A stretch of 64,000 bases of DNA. It comes from Melittangium boletus DSM 14713. GTDB taxonomy: Bacteria > Myxococcota > Myxococcia > Myxococcales > Myxococcaceae. The notes beneath the pieces were generated by a model. It was not told the origin of the DNA and did not search any database. It saw only the letters and a list, made by a program, of their open reading frames with translations. Location: contig NZ_CP022163.1 of the NCBI RefSeq assembly GCF_002305855.1, positions 682,292-746,291 on the forward strand. The letters are read 5' to 3'. Every line of letters starts with the position of its first letter. The first letter of the stretch is position 1. A program made the position numbers and the translations under genes. Shown here one piece after another: positions 1-8,818 of the stretch.

Positions 1-2
1 AG

Positions 3-887
3 GGGACGGAAATCCCATTGGCCCGGATCATGCGGGTGGGGGCCGAGGTCATCGAGCACGACGCCGTGGTGCGCGGCTGGACGGCGAACCTGAAGAGCCA
101 GTACCTCCATTTCTTCGAGCCCAGCCCCTGGAAGGCCTTCACGGAGGCAGACCTGTCGAAGAAGGGCTTCAGTGAAGCGGGCATGGAGCGCCACGCCAAC
201 GTGGGACACGCCCAGATCGGGCTGGCATTGGCCGCGATGGGGGACCTCCCCGGTGCCCTCGAGTTCCTACGAGGGGCCGCGGCCCGGGTCCAGGGCACGG
301 AAAACCAACTCTTCACCTCCCTGGTCCGCTACCACCTGCTGCGAACCCTGGCGAACAGCCCCGAGCCCTCCCACTGGCAGGAAGCGCATGCCCTGGTGAA
401 TGAGTGGATGGGGAACGAGGCCGATCCCTTCAGGCGGGGCATCGCGCAACTCGTGCTCGCACAGGTGATGATGGCGCGGGGCGTGGCCTCCGCAGCCGAG
501 CGACATGCCCAACAAGCCTGCGACTTGTTGGCCTCGCTGCGCACCTTCCTGATCGATGCGCGAACGCTGCTCGGCAATGCGTTGCGCGCCCAGGGGCGTG
601 TCGCGGAGGCCCGGCAGGTAGCGGAGTTGGGTGTGCAGGACATGGAGGAGATGAACGTCCAGGGCGTGTACGCGGTGGCCATGCACCTGTGCCTGGCGGA
701 AGCCTGTTTCGATCAGGGAGACACCGACAGAGGCGAAACCGCCCTGCGCAAGGCCCTGCGGTGCGTGCGGACGCGTGCCGCCGACATCCCCGAGCCACAC
801 GTCCGCGAGCGCTTCCTAAGCCAGGTGTCCGAGAACGCCCGCACGCGGCAACTGGCTCGGGAGCGCTGGGGTGATGCGTCGGCCTGA
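3..887 (+). CDS. C-terminal part of a TPR protein, probably a Ser/Thr protein kinase (5' end outside window)
   Basis: The reading frame is open to the window edge, so only the last ~294 residues are seen. A TTG at 18 and internal ATGs exist, but I see no ribosome site that makes them the true start. The visible part is all-helical and rich in Ala and Leu. It has TPR-like pairs such as NVGHAQIGLALAAMGDLPGA and VLAQVMMARGVASAAERHAQ, which repeat about every 40 residues. This pattern is typical of the long TPR tails behind kinase or AAA domains in myxobacterial Ser/Thr kinases, where the tail probably binds partner proteins. No kinase motif is inside the window, so the kinase assignment is inference; a plain TPR regulator is possible. 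It converges on the next gene with 6 bases between. Confidence 0.7.
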   Translation, partial: GTEIPLARIMRVGAEVIEHDAVVRGWTANLKSQYLHFFEPSPWKAFTEADLSKKGFSEAGMERHANVGHAQIGLALAAMGDLPGALEFLRGAAARVQGTENQLFTSLVRYHLLRTLANSPEPSHWQEAHALVNEWMGNEADPFRRGIAQLVLAQVMMARGVASAAERHAQQACDLLASLRTFLIDARTLLGNALRAQGRVAEARQVAELGVQDMEEMNVQGVYAVAMHLCLAEACFDQGDTDRGETALRKALRCVRTRAADIPEPHVRERFLSQVSENARTRQLARERWGDASA

Positions 888-893
888 CGGGAC

Positions 894-1676
894 TCAGTGC
901 TCGTGCTTGCAGCGGCCGAGGAAGCGAACCAGTTCCGTGTGGAACCACTGCGGCGCGTCCAGCATCGGCCAATGGCACGCGTGCGGCACCACGGAATGGG
1001 ACATCGAGGGATGCTGGGCCACCAGCGTCTCCGGGCCGGTGGTGGCCGCCAGTGCATGCGTGGGCCCCGTGAAGAGAACAAAGGCCTCTTCCGGATCGTA
1101 GCCGAGGAGCGACTCCAGGTTTCCAGCGATGGCCTCCCGGCGCGAGGTGCGCAGCGTCTTCATCACCAGCGTGCGCGTCTTCTCTTTCGCCTCGAGGAGC
1201 AGTGGCGCGAGCCAGTGCTCGTGGAACGCGCCATACTTCGCCTCGCTGAAGTTCTCGAGCCAGGCCTCCGTGTCGGCCTTCTGCTGGCGGCGCATGTCCC
1301 CAGCGGCCTCGACATAGAGGAGCCCGGAGAGCCGCTCGGGGTAGTAGGAAGCGAAGGCCCCGGCGACCGCGGCTCCGAAGCCATGCCCCACCAGGACGAA
1401 TTTCTGGGGCAGGAGTGCGTCGGCCACGGCGACGACATCCTCCACCGCGGCCTCCACGCCGAAAGGACCATGGGCGCTTCCGCTCTCGCCCAGTCCGCGC
1501 AGGTCGAACGCGACACTCTGGGTGGCGAGTCCGTGCTGCACTTCGGCCCAATGCGTCCGATCGCCTGGGACATCGTGCACGAAGAGGAGGGGAATACCCC
1601 CGGCGCCTTCCGTGGTCGCCATGAGGCGCCCCGCGGGTCCGGATACGGTCACTGTCCTCGGCTCCTTGTGCACCAT
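894..1676 (-). CDS. alpha/beta-hydrolase fold protein with Gly at the nucleophile position
   Basis: 260 residues, the usual size for a single-domain alpha/beta-hydrolase. The fold is clear: HDVPGDRTHW (residues 34-43) sits where the oxyanion HGxPG loop belongs, DLRGLGES (58-65) follows, then the nucleophile-elbow segment VLVGHGFGAA (94-103), and HWPMLDAP (235-242) carries the C-terminal His. The elbow normally reads GHSxG, or GHDxG in dehalogenases. Here residue 99 is Gly (codon GGC), and the oxyanion HG is HD. The protein may therefore be catalytically inactive or use another mechanism. The frame is intact over its full length, so it is not an obvious pseudogene. The start is the ATG at 1676. 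It ends tail-to-tail with the kinase fragment. Confidence 0.85.
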   Translation of the reverse strand: MVHKEPRTVTVSGPAGRLMATTEGAGGIPLLFVHDVPGDRTHWAEVQHGLATQSVAFDLRGLGESGSAHGPFGVEAAVEDVVAVADALLPQKFVLVGHGFGAAVAGAFASYYPERLSGLLYVEAAGDMRRQQKADTEAWLENFSEAKYGAFHEHWLAPLLLEAKEKTRTLVMKTLRTSRREAIAGNLESLLGYDPEEAFVLFTGPTHALAATTGPETLVAQHPSMSHSVVPHACHWPMLDAPQWFHTELVRFLGRCKHEH

Positions 1677-1866
1677 CGTCTGGGCTCCCCCACCCCGGGA
1701 CGGGCGCTGCCCGTGCCTCGCTCCACGCCATCTGAAGCGCCAGGGCCTTCTTCCCAGTCTGCCCTACTCCCATCGGGAGCGATTCGTGCGCGGGGAGCGC
1801 ACGCCCACCCGTGAACAGAAGGGACACCGGAGACCTCATGGCCGTGGGCACCCGGAGAGCGAGTCC

Positions 1867-3585
1867 TCACCGGTAGACGCGAAAGGTCTCCGCGCGCTCC
1901 GACGGCGGCGCCGAGGGGTGGGTCTCCACCTTGAAACCCCTGGACAGCGCTCCCGCCTCGCGCAACCGCAGGTGCCGGTTGGCGATCTCCGAGCATGGCG
2001 GAGGCGCGTCCCAGCATCGCCCGACCTGGAGTTCCAGGCCCCAATCCGTCCGATAGGGCTTCGTGTCCGGCGGAGGGAGCGGCAGGAAGCCCTCTCTTCG
2101 CCACCCGGGCGTGTTCGCCGACAGGAACAGACTCCCCGTCGCGAAAACGATGAGCACCAGCGTGAGTTCGAATGGACTCCGGCTTCGCGGCTCCGGAGAG
2201 TTCAACGCGAGGACCAGTCCGTTGACCGCCAGGAGCCAGAAACACGCCCCCGCGAAACGGGGATCTGGCGAACCGAGGAACCAGAACAACAGTCCCACCA
2301 GGGGTGGCAGCAGCAGCAGCACGGAGGAACCCGGCCGGCGCCACGGCAGCACGAGCATCGAGGCGAGCCCCAATGACACCGGGATGAGCACCTCCCAATT
2401 CAGCAGGAGCAGGCTCCTCGCCCAGGGACCCACCCACTCCCAATTCGAGAGCACCTCCTGCACGGGAACTCCCGGGCGGCGGCCCCAGGCCTGGATGTAC
2501 TCCACCAGGTTCTCGACGGTCGCGCGAGGGATGCGCCAGTCCACCGGAAGCCCTCCGAAGGCGCTGGGATACGCGGGATAGCCCGTCAGGATGATGCCGC
2601 GAAGAACCCACGGCCCGAGCACACCCAGCCCCAGCGACACCATGTGCACGAGCGCGGTGCGCACGAGCACTCGCCGCTCGCCAGCGCGGGCCCACCCCAC
2701 CCCCAACGCCAGCAGATATGCCGACAGGCCGAGTCCCGCCCAGGACAGCTTCACGGTGAGCCCCACGGCGGAGAAGAAGGCCATGCACCCCACCCAGGCG
2801 CGCTCGGTACGAGGGGCCCGCCCCGCGCTCAGCCACAGGCGCAGCAGCAGCTCGCCCACGACGTAGCCCAGGCAGTAGATGGCGATGTCGGGCGACAGGC
2901 TCGTGTAGTTGCCCCCCAGAATCCGCTCCACCACCGAGGGAAGAAACAACGCGGCGAAGAGCGGCTGCGCCCGGGCATGGGGCGGAACGCGCAGGAGCCG
3001 GCTCGCCCCCCACAGGCAACGCCCGAGCAGCATGAGCAGCAACAGGCTATTGGCCAGGGCATGGGCCCGATGCGCGAACGGCCCGACCTGGAGGACGGCG
3101 GCGTAGAGGAAGTACGTCTGGTTGAAGGCGAGCCGATCGAACAGGTTCCCCAGTCCGGGGACAATGGGGTGCTCGGACATCCATCGCACCGTGGCGAGGA
3201 AGTAGGCCCCGGTGTCCCCGTTCCTCGGCGCGTCCAGCGCGAGGTTCGCCATGCCCACCGCCGCCAGGAGGAACCCGCCCAGGAAGAGCCGGTGGCCACG
3301 AACCAGGCGCCGGACGGAGGCGCGCGGCTTCCGGCCATTCCAGAGGGCACCGCCCCCTCCCAGCAGGACGACGGCGAGGGATGCCCGTCCGTCCACGGGA
3401 AGGAAGAGGTGCCAGACCTGCGACAACACCAGGAGCAGCGCCCAGCCCAGCCAGAAGACGGTGAACCCGTCGCCACGAATCGACCCGGGCAGGCGCAGCA
3501 CCCGGCAGAGCCCGGCCCCGAGCCCCCAGAGCACCAGGGCCGTGACGAGCCAGCCGAGCAACACCCATGACATCGCGCTCCACAT
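1867..3585 (-). CDS. LIC_10190-type polytopic membrane protein (GT-C-like)
   Basis: 572 residues with roughly eleven or twelve hydrophobic segments spread over residues 5-480 and a soluble C-terminal tail of ~80 residues. The loop with DTGAYFLATVRWM and VPGLGNLFDRLAFNQTYF (about residues 120-160) is the signature I associate with the LIC_10190 family. That family resembles GT-C glycosyltransferases and is thought to act in cell-surface glycan or O-antigen work; no substrate is known. Two ATGs are possible: 3585, and 3573 with GGAG closely upstream. The longer form is given. The gene is divergent from the VOC gene at 3662 and stands alone. The 190 bases between it and the hydrolase gene show nothing I can name. 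Confidence 0.72.
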   Translation of the reverse strand: MWSAMSWVLLGWLVTALVLWGLGAGLCRVLRLPGSIRGDGFTVFWLGWALLLVLSQVWHLFLPVDGRASLAVVLLGGGGALWNGRKPRASVRRLVRGHRLFLGGFLLAAVGMANLALDAPRNGDTGAYFLATVRWMSEHPIVPGLGNLFDRLAFNQTYFLYAAVLQVGPFAHRAHALANSLLLLMLLGRCLWGASRLLRVPPHARAQPLFAALFLPSVVERILGGNYTSLSPDIAIYCLGYVVGELLLRLWLSAGRAPRTERAWVGCMAFFSAVGLTVKLSWAGLGLSAYLLALGVGWARAGERRVLVRTALVHMVSLGLGVLGPWVLRGIILTGYPAYPSAFGGLPVDWRIPRATVENLVEYIQAWGRRPGVPVQEVLSNWEWVGPWARSLLLLNWEVLIPVSLGLASMLVLPWRRPGSSVLLLLPPLVGLLFWFLGSPDPRFAGACFWLLAVNGLVLALNSPEPRSRSPFELTLVLIVFATGSLFLSANTPGWRREGFLPLPPPDTKPYRTDWGLELQVGRCWDAPPPCSEIANRHLRLREAGALSRGFKVETHPSAPPSERAETFRVYR

Positions 3586-3661
3586 CCGCGGCGCATTCTG
3601 TCACGCCGGAGCGGGCGTCTCGCTCCCGATGGCGGACGCTCGCGTGATACAGACGGCCCGC

Positions 3662-4033
3662 ATGGAGAGTGAAAAGCTGCTGTCGTCCTTCGTGAAGGTG
3701 CTCGTGTCGGACGCCGAGCGCTCGTTGCGGTTCTACGAAGCACTCGGCTTCAAACGCCTGAACGCGGATCCCCCCTTCACCCACCTGCGCTGGGAGAACC
3801 AGGCCGAGGTGTACCTGGTCGCCGTTCCGGCGGCGGTGAAGATGGAAGGCCGCCGGGGCCTGGGCGTCCTCATCGGCATCCGGGTGGGCGCGACGGGCCT
3901 GGAGGAGATCACCGCCCGCGCCCAGGCGCTCGGAGCCACCGTGGAAGGCCCGACCCGGCAGCCCTGGCACACGCGGGAGATCACCCTCGCGGACCCGGAT
4001 GGCTACCGGTTGAACTTCATCGAGCCCGCCTGA
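3662..4033 (+). CDS. VOC (glyoxalase/bleomycin-resistance fold) family protein
   Basis: 123 residues, the normal length for a one-domain VOC protein (two beta-alpha-beta-beta-beta modules). It opens with SSFVKVLVSDAERSLRFYEALGF, in which the strand-helix and the FYEALGF turn are typical. It closes with EITLADPDGYRLNFIEPA, the usual DPDGYxLNFIE end carrying the C-terminal metal-ligand Glu. The substrate cannot be read from the sequence; members include glyoxalases, dioxygenases and antibiotic-binding proteins. I chose the ATG at 3662 because it begins just before the first strand. An in-frame ATG at 3629 would add 11 residues of no clear structure. The 16 bases that follow separate it from the convergent tldE. 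Confidence 0.8.
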   Translation: MESEKLLSSFVKVLVSDAERSLRFYEALGFKRLNADPPFTHLRWENQAEVYLVAVPAAVKMEGRRGLGVLIGIRVGATGLEEITARAQALGATVEGPTRQPWHTREITLADPDGYRLNFIEPA

Positions 4034-4048
4034 GCCTCCTCTCGGAGG

Positions 4049-5386
4049 CTACCGGCCAGCGAACTGCACGCCCTCGAAGACGAGCGTGGGCGTCCGGGCG
4101 GAGCTGTACGGATAGGGATCCGCCCCCACCGCCACGAGCCGCTTCCACAAGTCGAGCTGGTTGCCGGAGATGTTCATCTCGCTGATGGGCTCGGCGAGCT
4201 GGCCTCCCCGCACCCGGAAGCCCTGGACGCCGAGGGAGAAGTCCCCGGTGACGGCGCTCGAGTTGCCGCCGAGGAAGCCCGTCACGAGGATGCCCTCGCG
4301 CAGGTCCTCCAGGAGTCCGGCGCGCGCCTTCGGACCGAGCTTCCAGGCGAGGTTGGAGGGCGAGCTCGTCGTCGGACGCCACTGGAGCTTGCGGCCGTAG
4401 TAGCTGTCGATGAAGTACGAGCGCAGCACGCCCTGCTCGAACAGCGGCATCGTGCGCGAGGCGATGCCCTCCCCGTCGAAGAGGCGCGAGCCGAGTCCCC
4501 GCTTCACGTGCGGCTCGTCCGTGAGGTCGAGCCAGTCGCTGCCCACCTTCTCCCCGAGCTTTCCATCCAGGAACGAGCGCTTCTGCTGGAGGGACGCGCC
4601 CGACATCGAGCCGAGCAGCATCGACACGAGCCGCCCCGAGACCTTGTGGTCCACGGCCATCGGCAGCACCGCCGACTCGCCCTTCGTCGAGCCAATACGT
4701 CCCAGGGCCCGCTCTCCCGCGCGACGGCCCAACGCGGACGCGGCGGGCAGGTCCTCGAAGAAGCGCGCGAAGGCGGAGTCCGACTCCTCGGGCCTGCGGC
4801 CATCGGGATCCTGGACGCTCACCTCCGCCGAGGCGACGAATTGCGTGCTCCTCGAGCCTCCCTCGAAACCATTGGAGGTGACCCGGTAGGACTCGCGGAA
4901 CAGGTCGCCGAAGCCCGTGGTGACGGAGAGGATGGCCCCCTTCGTGTCGGCCGCGCGCGCGCCCTCCTCCAGCTCGCGGGCGAAGCGCTGGCGCTCCTCG
5001 GCGCTCAACTCCGCCTGGCGGGGGTCCTCGATCACCAGATCGAGGGAGGCACGCCCCTCGTAGAGTTCGGCATCCGGCAGGCGCCGGTGCTCGTCACGCG
5101 CCAGGGCCCTCGTCATGGACAGGCTGTCGGCGATGAAGCGCGAGAGTGCCTCCGGACGCAGATCGCTCGTGGACACCGAGGAGTAGCGCCCATCGACATA
5201 GAGCTGGAGCGACAGGCCCCGGGTCGTCGCCTCGGAGACCTTGTCCAGCCGGCCATCCCGCCACTGCACCTCCACCTCGCGCATGCGGCCCGCGCTGGCC
5301 GACGCCTCGGTGGCGCCATGCTCGCGCGCCAGGTCCACCGCGCGCCGTGCCGTGTCCCGCAGGTTCGTATCGATCGTCGTGCTCAT
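4049..5386 (-). CDS. tldE: TldE/PmbA family metalloprotease partner subunit
   Basis: 445 residues from the ATG at 5386 (MSTTIDTNLRDT). This is the PmbA/TldE member of the TldD/TldE pair. In enterobacteria the two form a heterodimeric protease that degrades unfolded peptides, removes the microcin B17 leader and processes CcdA. The family pattern is visible: an N-terminal domain with GATEASASAGRMREVEVQWRD, and a C-terminal domain with the G-I-L-V-T-G-F-L-G-G-N-S-S-A-V-T-G-D-F-S-L-G-V-Q-G-F segment near residue 385. As expected for TldE, the HExxxH zinc motif is absent. It lies 11 bases downstream of tldD on the same strand and is surely cotranscribed. In-frame codons further upstream lie inside tldD and were not used. 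Confidence 0.9.
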   Translation of the reverse strand: MSTTIDTNLRDTARRAVDLAREHGATEASASAGRMREVEVQWRDGRLDKVSEATTRGLSLQLYVDGRYSSVSTSDLRPEALSRFIADSLSMTRALARDEHRRLPDAELYEGRASLDLVIEDPRQAELSAEERQRFARELEEGARAADTKGAILSVTTGFGDLFRESYRVTSNGFEGGSRSTQFVASAEVSVQDPDGRRPEESDSAFARFFEDLPAASALGRRAGERALGRIGSTKGESAVLPMAVDHKVSGRLVSMLLGSMSGASLQQKRSFLDGKLGEKVGSDWLDLTDEPHVKRGLGSRLFDGEGIASRTMPLFEQGVLRSYFIDSYYGRKLQWRPTTSSPSNLAWKLGPKARAGLLEDLREGILVTGFLGGNSSAVTGDFSLGVQGFRVRGGQLAEPISEMNISGNQLDLWKRLVAVGADPYPYSSARTPTLVFEGVQFAGR

Positions 5387-5397
5387 GAAAGCCTCGC

Positions 5398-6888
5398 TCA
5401 GGAGTTGCGCCCACCGACGGTGATGGAAGCGACGCGGACGGTGGGAATGCCCTGGGACACCGCCACGCCCTGCCCGTCCTTTCCACACGTCCACCCGCCC
5501 TCGTCGATGACGAGGTCGTCGGCCACCATGTCCACTTTCTCCAGCACCTTGGGCCCGTTGCCGATGATGTTCACGTCCTTGATGGGACGCGTGAGCTTGC
5601 CATCCTCGATGAGGTAGCCGTTCTTCACGTAGAAGGTGAAGTCCCCCGCGCCGATGTTCACCTGCCCGTTGGTGAAGTTCGAGCAGTAGATGCCCTTCTT
5701 CACCGAGGCGATGATCTCCTCGGACTTGTGAGGGCCCGGCAGCATGTACGTGGAGCGCATGCGCGGCAGCGGCGCGTGCCGGTAGCTCTCGCGGCGGCCA
5801 TTGCCCGTGGGCTTCACCTTGTAGTGCCGCGCGGAGATGGAGTCGTGGAGGAACGTGGTGAGCACGCCGTTCTCCACGAGCATCGTCTTGTCCGGCACGT
5901 TGCCCTCGTCATCCACGTTGATGGCGCCCCGCGCGTACTCGTTGGTGCCGTCATCGACGATGTTCACGAAGGGCTGGGCGATGGGCTTGTTGATCTTGTC
6001 CGCGTAGATGGACGTGCCCTTGCGGTTGAAGTCCGCCTCCATGCCATGGCCGATGGCCTCGTGAAGGAGGATGCCCGAGGAGCCCGCGGCGAGCACCACC
6101 GGCATCTCCCCGGCGGGCGGCTGCGAGGACTCGAAGAGGATGGTGGTGCGGCCCACCGCCTCGCGCACGATGCGGCCCATCCGCTCGGGCGAGTAGAAGT
6201 CCAGCCCCGCGCGCCCCGCGACCCCATAGGCGTTCTGCTCGCGCTTGCCGTTCTGCTCGGCCACACACGACAGGTAGAGGCTCGTCATGGGCTGGATGTC
6301 CTCGACGAGCCGCCCGTTGCTGTCGGCCACGAGGATGGCGCCGTGCTCGTCGGAGAACGACACGCCCACCTTGGAGATGCGGGGGTCGGCCTTGAACGCC
6401 GCCGTGTTGAGCTGATCCAACAGGGGCAGCTTCTGCTCGGGGCGAACGGCATCCCAGCTCGTCTGGAGCACGTAGCGCTTGGGCAGATCCTTGAAGACGT
6501 GGAAGTGCTGGGGGCCGGGCCGCGAGGGCCCCTCCGCGATCGCCGCCGCCGTGCGCGCCGCGCTGCGCATCGCCTCGAGCGTCAGGTCCTCGGTATAGGC
6601 GTAGCCCGTCTGGTCTCCCTTGACGACGCGCACGCCCACGCCGAGCTCCACCAGGGTGGACGCCTTGCTCACCCGGCCGTCCTCGAGCGACATGGCGGTG
6701 GACACGCGATGCTGGAAGAACAGGTCGCTGTAGTCCCCGCCGCGCGACAGGGCGGCGGCGAGGGTCTCCCGGATGAGGGTCTCGGTGATTCCGAAGCGGG
6801 CGAAGTACCCGATGGACTGAGCGGGCCCGCCCGGGCCCGCCTTCGTCAGCTCCGCCAGTCCGTCACCCATCAAATCGCTCTGCGTCAT
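5398..6888 (-). CDS. tldD: TldD metalloprotease, catalytic subunit
   Basis: 496 residues, the normal TldD length. The zinc site is LLHEAIGHGMEADF, with HEAIGH (HExxxH) near residue 275, followed by the conserved YADKINKPIAQPFVNIVDDG and the family end with NVIGNGPxVL and a Gly-Gly-W-x-CGKDGQ segment. TldD holds the active site, and its tunnel admits only unfolded peptides. The start is well supported: GGAGG lies 8 bases before the ATG at 6888. It is followed after 11 bases by tldE. It sits 82 bases after the GspE-like gene on the same strand, so it could be the tail of the long heme/secretion run or have its own promoter. A lanthipeptide dehydratase lies 12 kb away, but nothing connects the two directly. 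Confidence 0.93.
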   Translation of the reverse strand: MTQSDLMGDGLAELTKAGPGGPAQSIGYFARFGITETLIRETLAAALSRGGDYSDLFFQHRVSTAMSLEDGRVSKASTLVELGVGVRVVKGDQTGYAYTEDLTLEAMRSAARTAAAIAEGPSRPGPQHFHVFKDLPKRYVLQTSWDAVRPEQKLPLLDQLNTAAFKADPRISKVGVSFSDEHGAILVADSNGRLVEDIQPMTSLYLSCVAEQNGKREQNAYGVAGRAGLDFYSPERMGRIVREAVGRTTILFESSQPPAGEMPVVLAAGSSGILLHEAIGHGMEADFNRKGTSIYADKINKPIAQPFVNIVDDGTNEYARGAINVDDEGNVPDKTMLVENGVLTTFLHDSISARHYKVKPTGNGRRESYRHAPLPRMRSTYMLPGPHKSEEIIASVKKGIYCSNFTNGQVNIGAGDFTFYVKNGYLIEDGKLTRPIKDVNIIGNGPKVLEKVDMVADDLVIDEGGWTCGKDGQGVAVSQGIPTVRVASITVGGRNS

Positions 6889-6970
6889 TGCGCACCTTCC
6901 TCCTGCCCGGCTCTCGAGTGATGTTCTCCACGCACGCCCTGTACTTCTAACGGGGACCTGGCGCCCCCGC

Positions 6971-8818
6971 TCACGCCACCGACGTCATGCGGACCACTTC
7001 GTCGAAGGAAGTAAGCCCCATGGCGAGCTTGCGCACGGCCGCCTCGCGCAGGGTGCGAGTGCCCGCCCGGCGCGCCACGTCCAACATCTGACTGTGGTTG
7101 GCCCCCCGGGAGATGAACTCGCGCAATTCGTTGTTGAGGTTGACGATCTCGAACGCGCCCGTGCGGCCCCAATAGCCGGTGCCCCGGCAGCGCACACACC
7201 CCGCGCCCTTGACGATCTTCACCCCACCCGGGAGCAAGGGGAGAGGCGTGCCCAGCATGGCCAGTTCGTCCTGGGAGAGAGTCGTCGGCTGCGCGCAGTG
7301 CGGGCACACCCGCCGCAGCAGGCGCTGGGCCATCATCCCGATGAGACTCTGAGCGAGCAGGAAGGGCGGCACTCCCAGGTCCTTGAGCCGCGCCACCGCG
7401 CCGATGGCGTCGTTGGTGTGCAGCGTGGAGAGCACCAGGTGGCCCGTGAGCGCGGCCTGCACGGCGTTCTCCGCCGTCTCCTCGTCGCGGATCTCGCCCA
7501 CCATGATGACGTCCGGATCCTGGCGCAGGATGCTGCGCAGGGCGTTGGCGAAGTCGAGCCCCAGCTTGGGTTGCACCTGGACCTGGTTGAAGCCGTCCCA
7601 CACCATTTCGATGGGGTCCTCGATGGTGGTGACGTTCACGTCCGGACCCGCCACCGCCTTGAGCGCCGAGTAGAGCGTGGTCGTCTTGCCACTGCCCGTG
7701 GGGCCCGTCACGAGGATGATGCCGTGGGGCTGATCGATCCACGTCTCGAAGACGGTCTTCTCCTGAGGGTCGAAGCCAAGCTGGGCGATGTCCTGCACCA
7801 GCGTCTCCGGGTCGAACACACGGATGACGATCTTCTCGCCGAAGGCCGTGGGCAGCGAGGAGACACGCAACTCCACCTCGCGCCCGTCCTTCTCCGTCTT
7901 GATGCGGCCGTCCTGGGGCTTGCGCTTCTCGGAGATGTCCATGCGCGAGAGCGTCTTCACGCGCGACACGATGGGCGGATGCACGCCAGCGGGCAGCGTG
8001 TACACGGAGTGGAGCACGCCATCGATGCGCAGGCGCACGAGGGAGTTGTTGCGCTTGGGCTCGATGTGGATGTCCGAGGCGCGGTTGTCGAAGGCATAGC
8101 GCAGCAGGTAATCCACCGCCTGCACCACGGGCTGATCCGCCGCGTCCAGCTCCTGCCGGCTGCTCAGCGAGACGAGCTGCTCGAAGTTGCCGACCTGCGG
8201 GGAGTTGCCGGGGTTGGCGTTGAAGTCATCCGCGGCCTTGGCCAGCGTGCGCTTGAAGCCGTAGATGTCCGCGATGGCCCGGAGGATGTCCGTCTTCGAG
8301 GCGAGCACCGGATCGATGGCCATGCCGGTGAGCACGTGGATGCTCTCGAAGAGCTCCTTGTCGAAGGGGTTGGCCACCGCCACCACGAGCCGGCCGTCCT
8401 GGCCCTTCTCCAGGGGCAGGAGCACGTGCTTCTGCGCGAAGGGGCGAGACACGGTGCGCGTGGCCAGTCCCATGTCCAGCTTGAGCGGATCCACCTTCTT
8501 GTAGGGGACGCCCGCGGCGCGCGCGGCGATCTCCGTGACCCGGTCCTCGTCCAGCGAGCCCCGGCCATCCGCCAGGGGAACCTGGAAGGCGGCCACGATC
8601 TCCACCGGCGAGACGTCGTAGCGCGCCGCGTCCTTGCCCACGATGCCCTGGTTCTTGAGGACCCGGGCTCGCGCGGCCTGCTCACGGGTGAGGATGTTCT
8701 GCCCCTGGTCGGCGGTGAGCACCCGTTGGGAGACGAGCGCATCGAGCACGAAGGACAGGGAGAAGTCGGTCTTGCTCCGGCTGGTCGGGGGAGCGGGCGG
8801 GGTTACGGGCGCTGGCAA
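6971..8818 (-). CDS. GspE/PilB-family secretion ATPase, probably type II secretion
   Basis: 615 residues from a TTG at 8818. It has an N-terminal regulatory domain (about 15-180, with LDALVSQRVLTADQGQNIL and a T2SSE_N-like segment) and the central GspE N2 domain with ASDIHIEPKRNNSLVRLRID. The C-terminal ATPase carries Walker A GPTGSGKTTTL near residue 368, the Asp box, Walker B RQDPDVIMVGEIRD and the His box TGHLVLSTLHTNDA. The zinc-binding tetracysteine is CPHC (about 504) with CVRC (about 539), as in GspE and PilB. I prefer the TTG because GAGGAG stands 6 bases before it. The coding start then overlaps the end of the MYXO-CTERM gene by 16 bases. Longer starts would run deep inside that gene. 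No other gsp or pil gene is nearby, so type II versus type IV pilus use is inferred. Confidence 0.85.
   Translation of the reverse strand: MPAPVTPPAPPTSRSKTDFSLSFVLDALVSQRVLTADQGQNILTREQAARARVLKNQGIVGKDAARYDVSPVEIVAAFQVPLADGRGSLDEDRVTEIAARAAGVPYKKVDPLKLDMGLATRTVSRPFAQKHVLLPLEKGQDGRLVVAVANPFDKELFESIHVLTGMAIDPVLASKTDILRAIADIYGFKRTLAKAADDFNANPGNSPQVGNFEQLVSLSSRQELDAADQPVVQAVDYLLRYAFDNRASDIHIEPKRNNSLVRLRIDGVLHSVYTLPAGVHPPIVSRVKTLSRMDISEKRKPQDGRIKTEKDGREVELRVSSLPTAFGEKIVIRVFDPETLVQDIAQLGFDPQEKTVFETWIDQPHGIILVTGPTGSGKTTTLYSALKAVAGPDVNVTTIEDPIEMVWDGFNQVQVQPKLGLDFANALRSILRQDPDVIMVGEIRDEETAENAVQAALTGHLVLSTLHTNDAIGAVARLKDLGVPPFLLAQSLIGMMAQRLLRRVCPHCAQPTTLSQDELAMLGTPLPLLPGGVKIVKGAGCVRCRGTGYWGRTGAFEIVNLNNELREFISRGANHSQMLDVARRAGTRTLREAAVRKLAMGLTSFDEVVRMTSVA

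Noticed and set aside
1649..3019. Large overlapping minus-strand frame inside the membrane-protein gene
   Set aside because: Gly/Ala/Arg-rich shadow frame with no motif; the 572-residue frame shows clear membrane helices and family loops.
5388..5494. Longer N-terminus for tldE reaching back into tldD
   Set aside because: The extra ~36 residues do not match the family and are the third frame of tldD; the ATG at 5386 lies right after the tldD stop.
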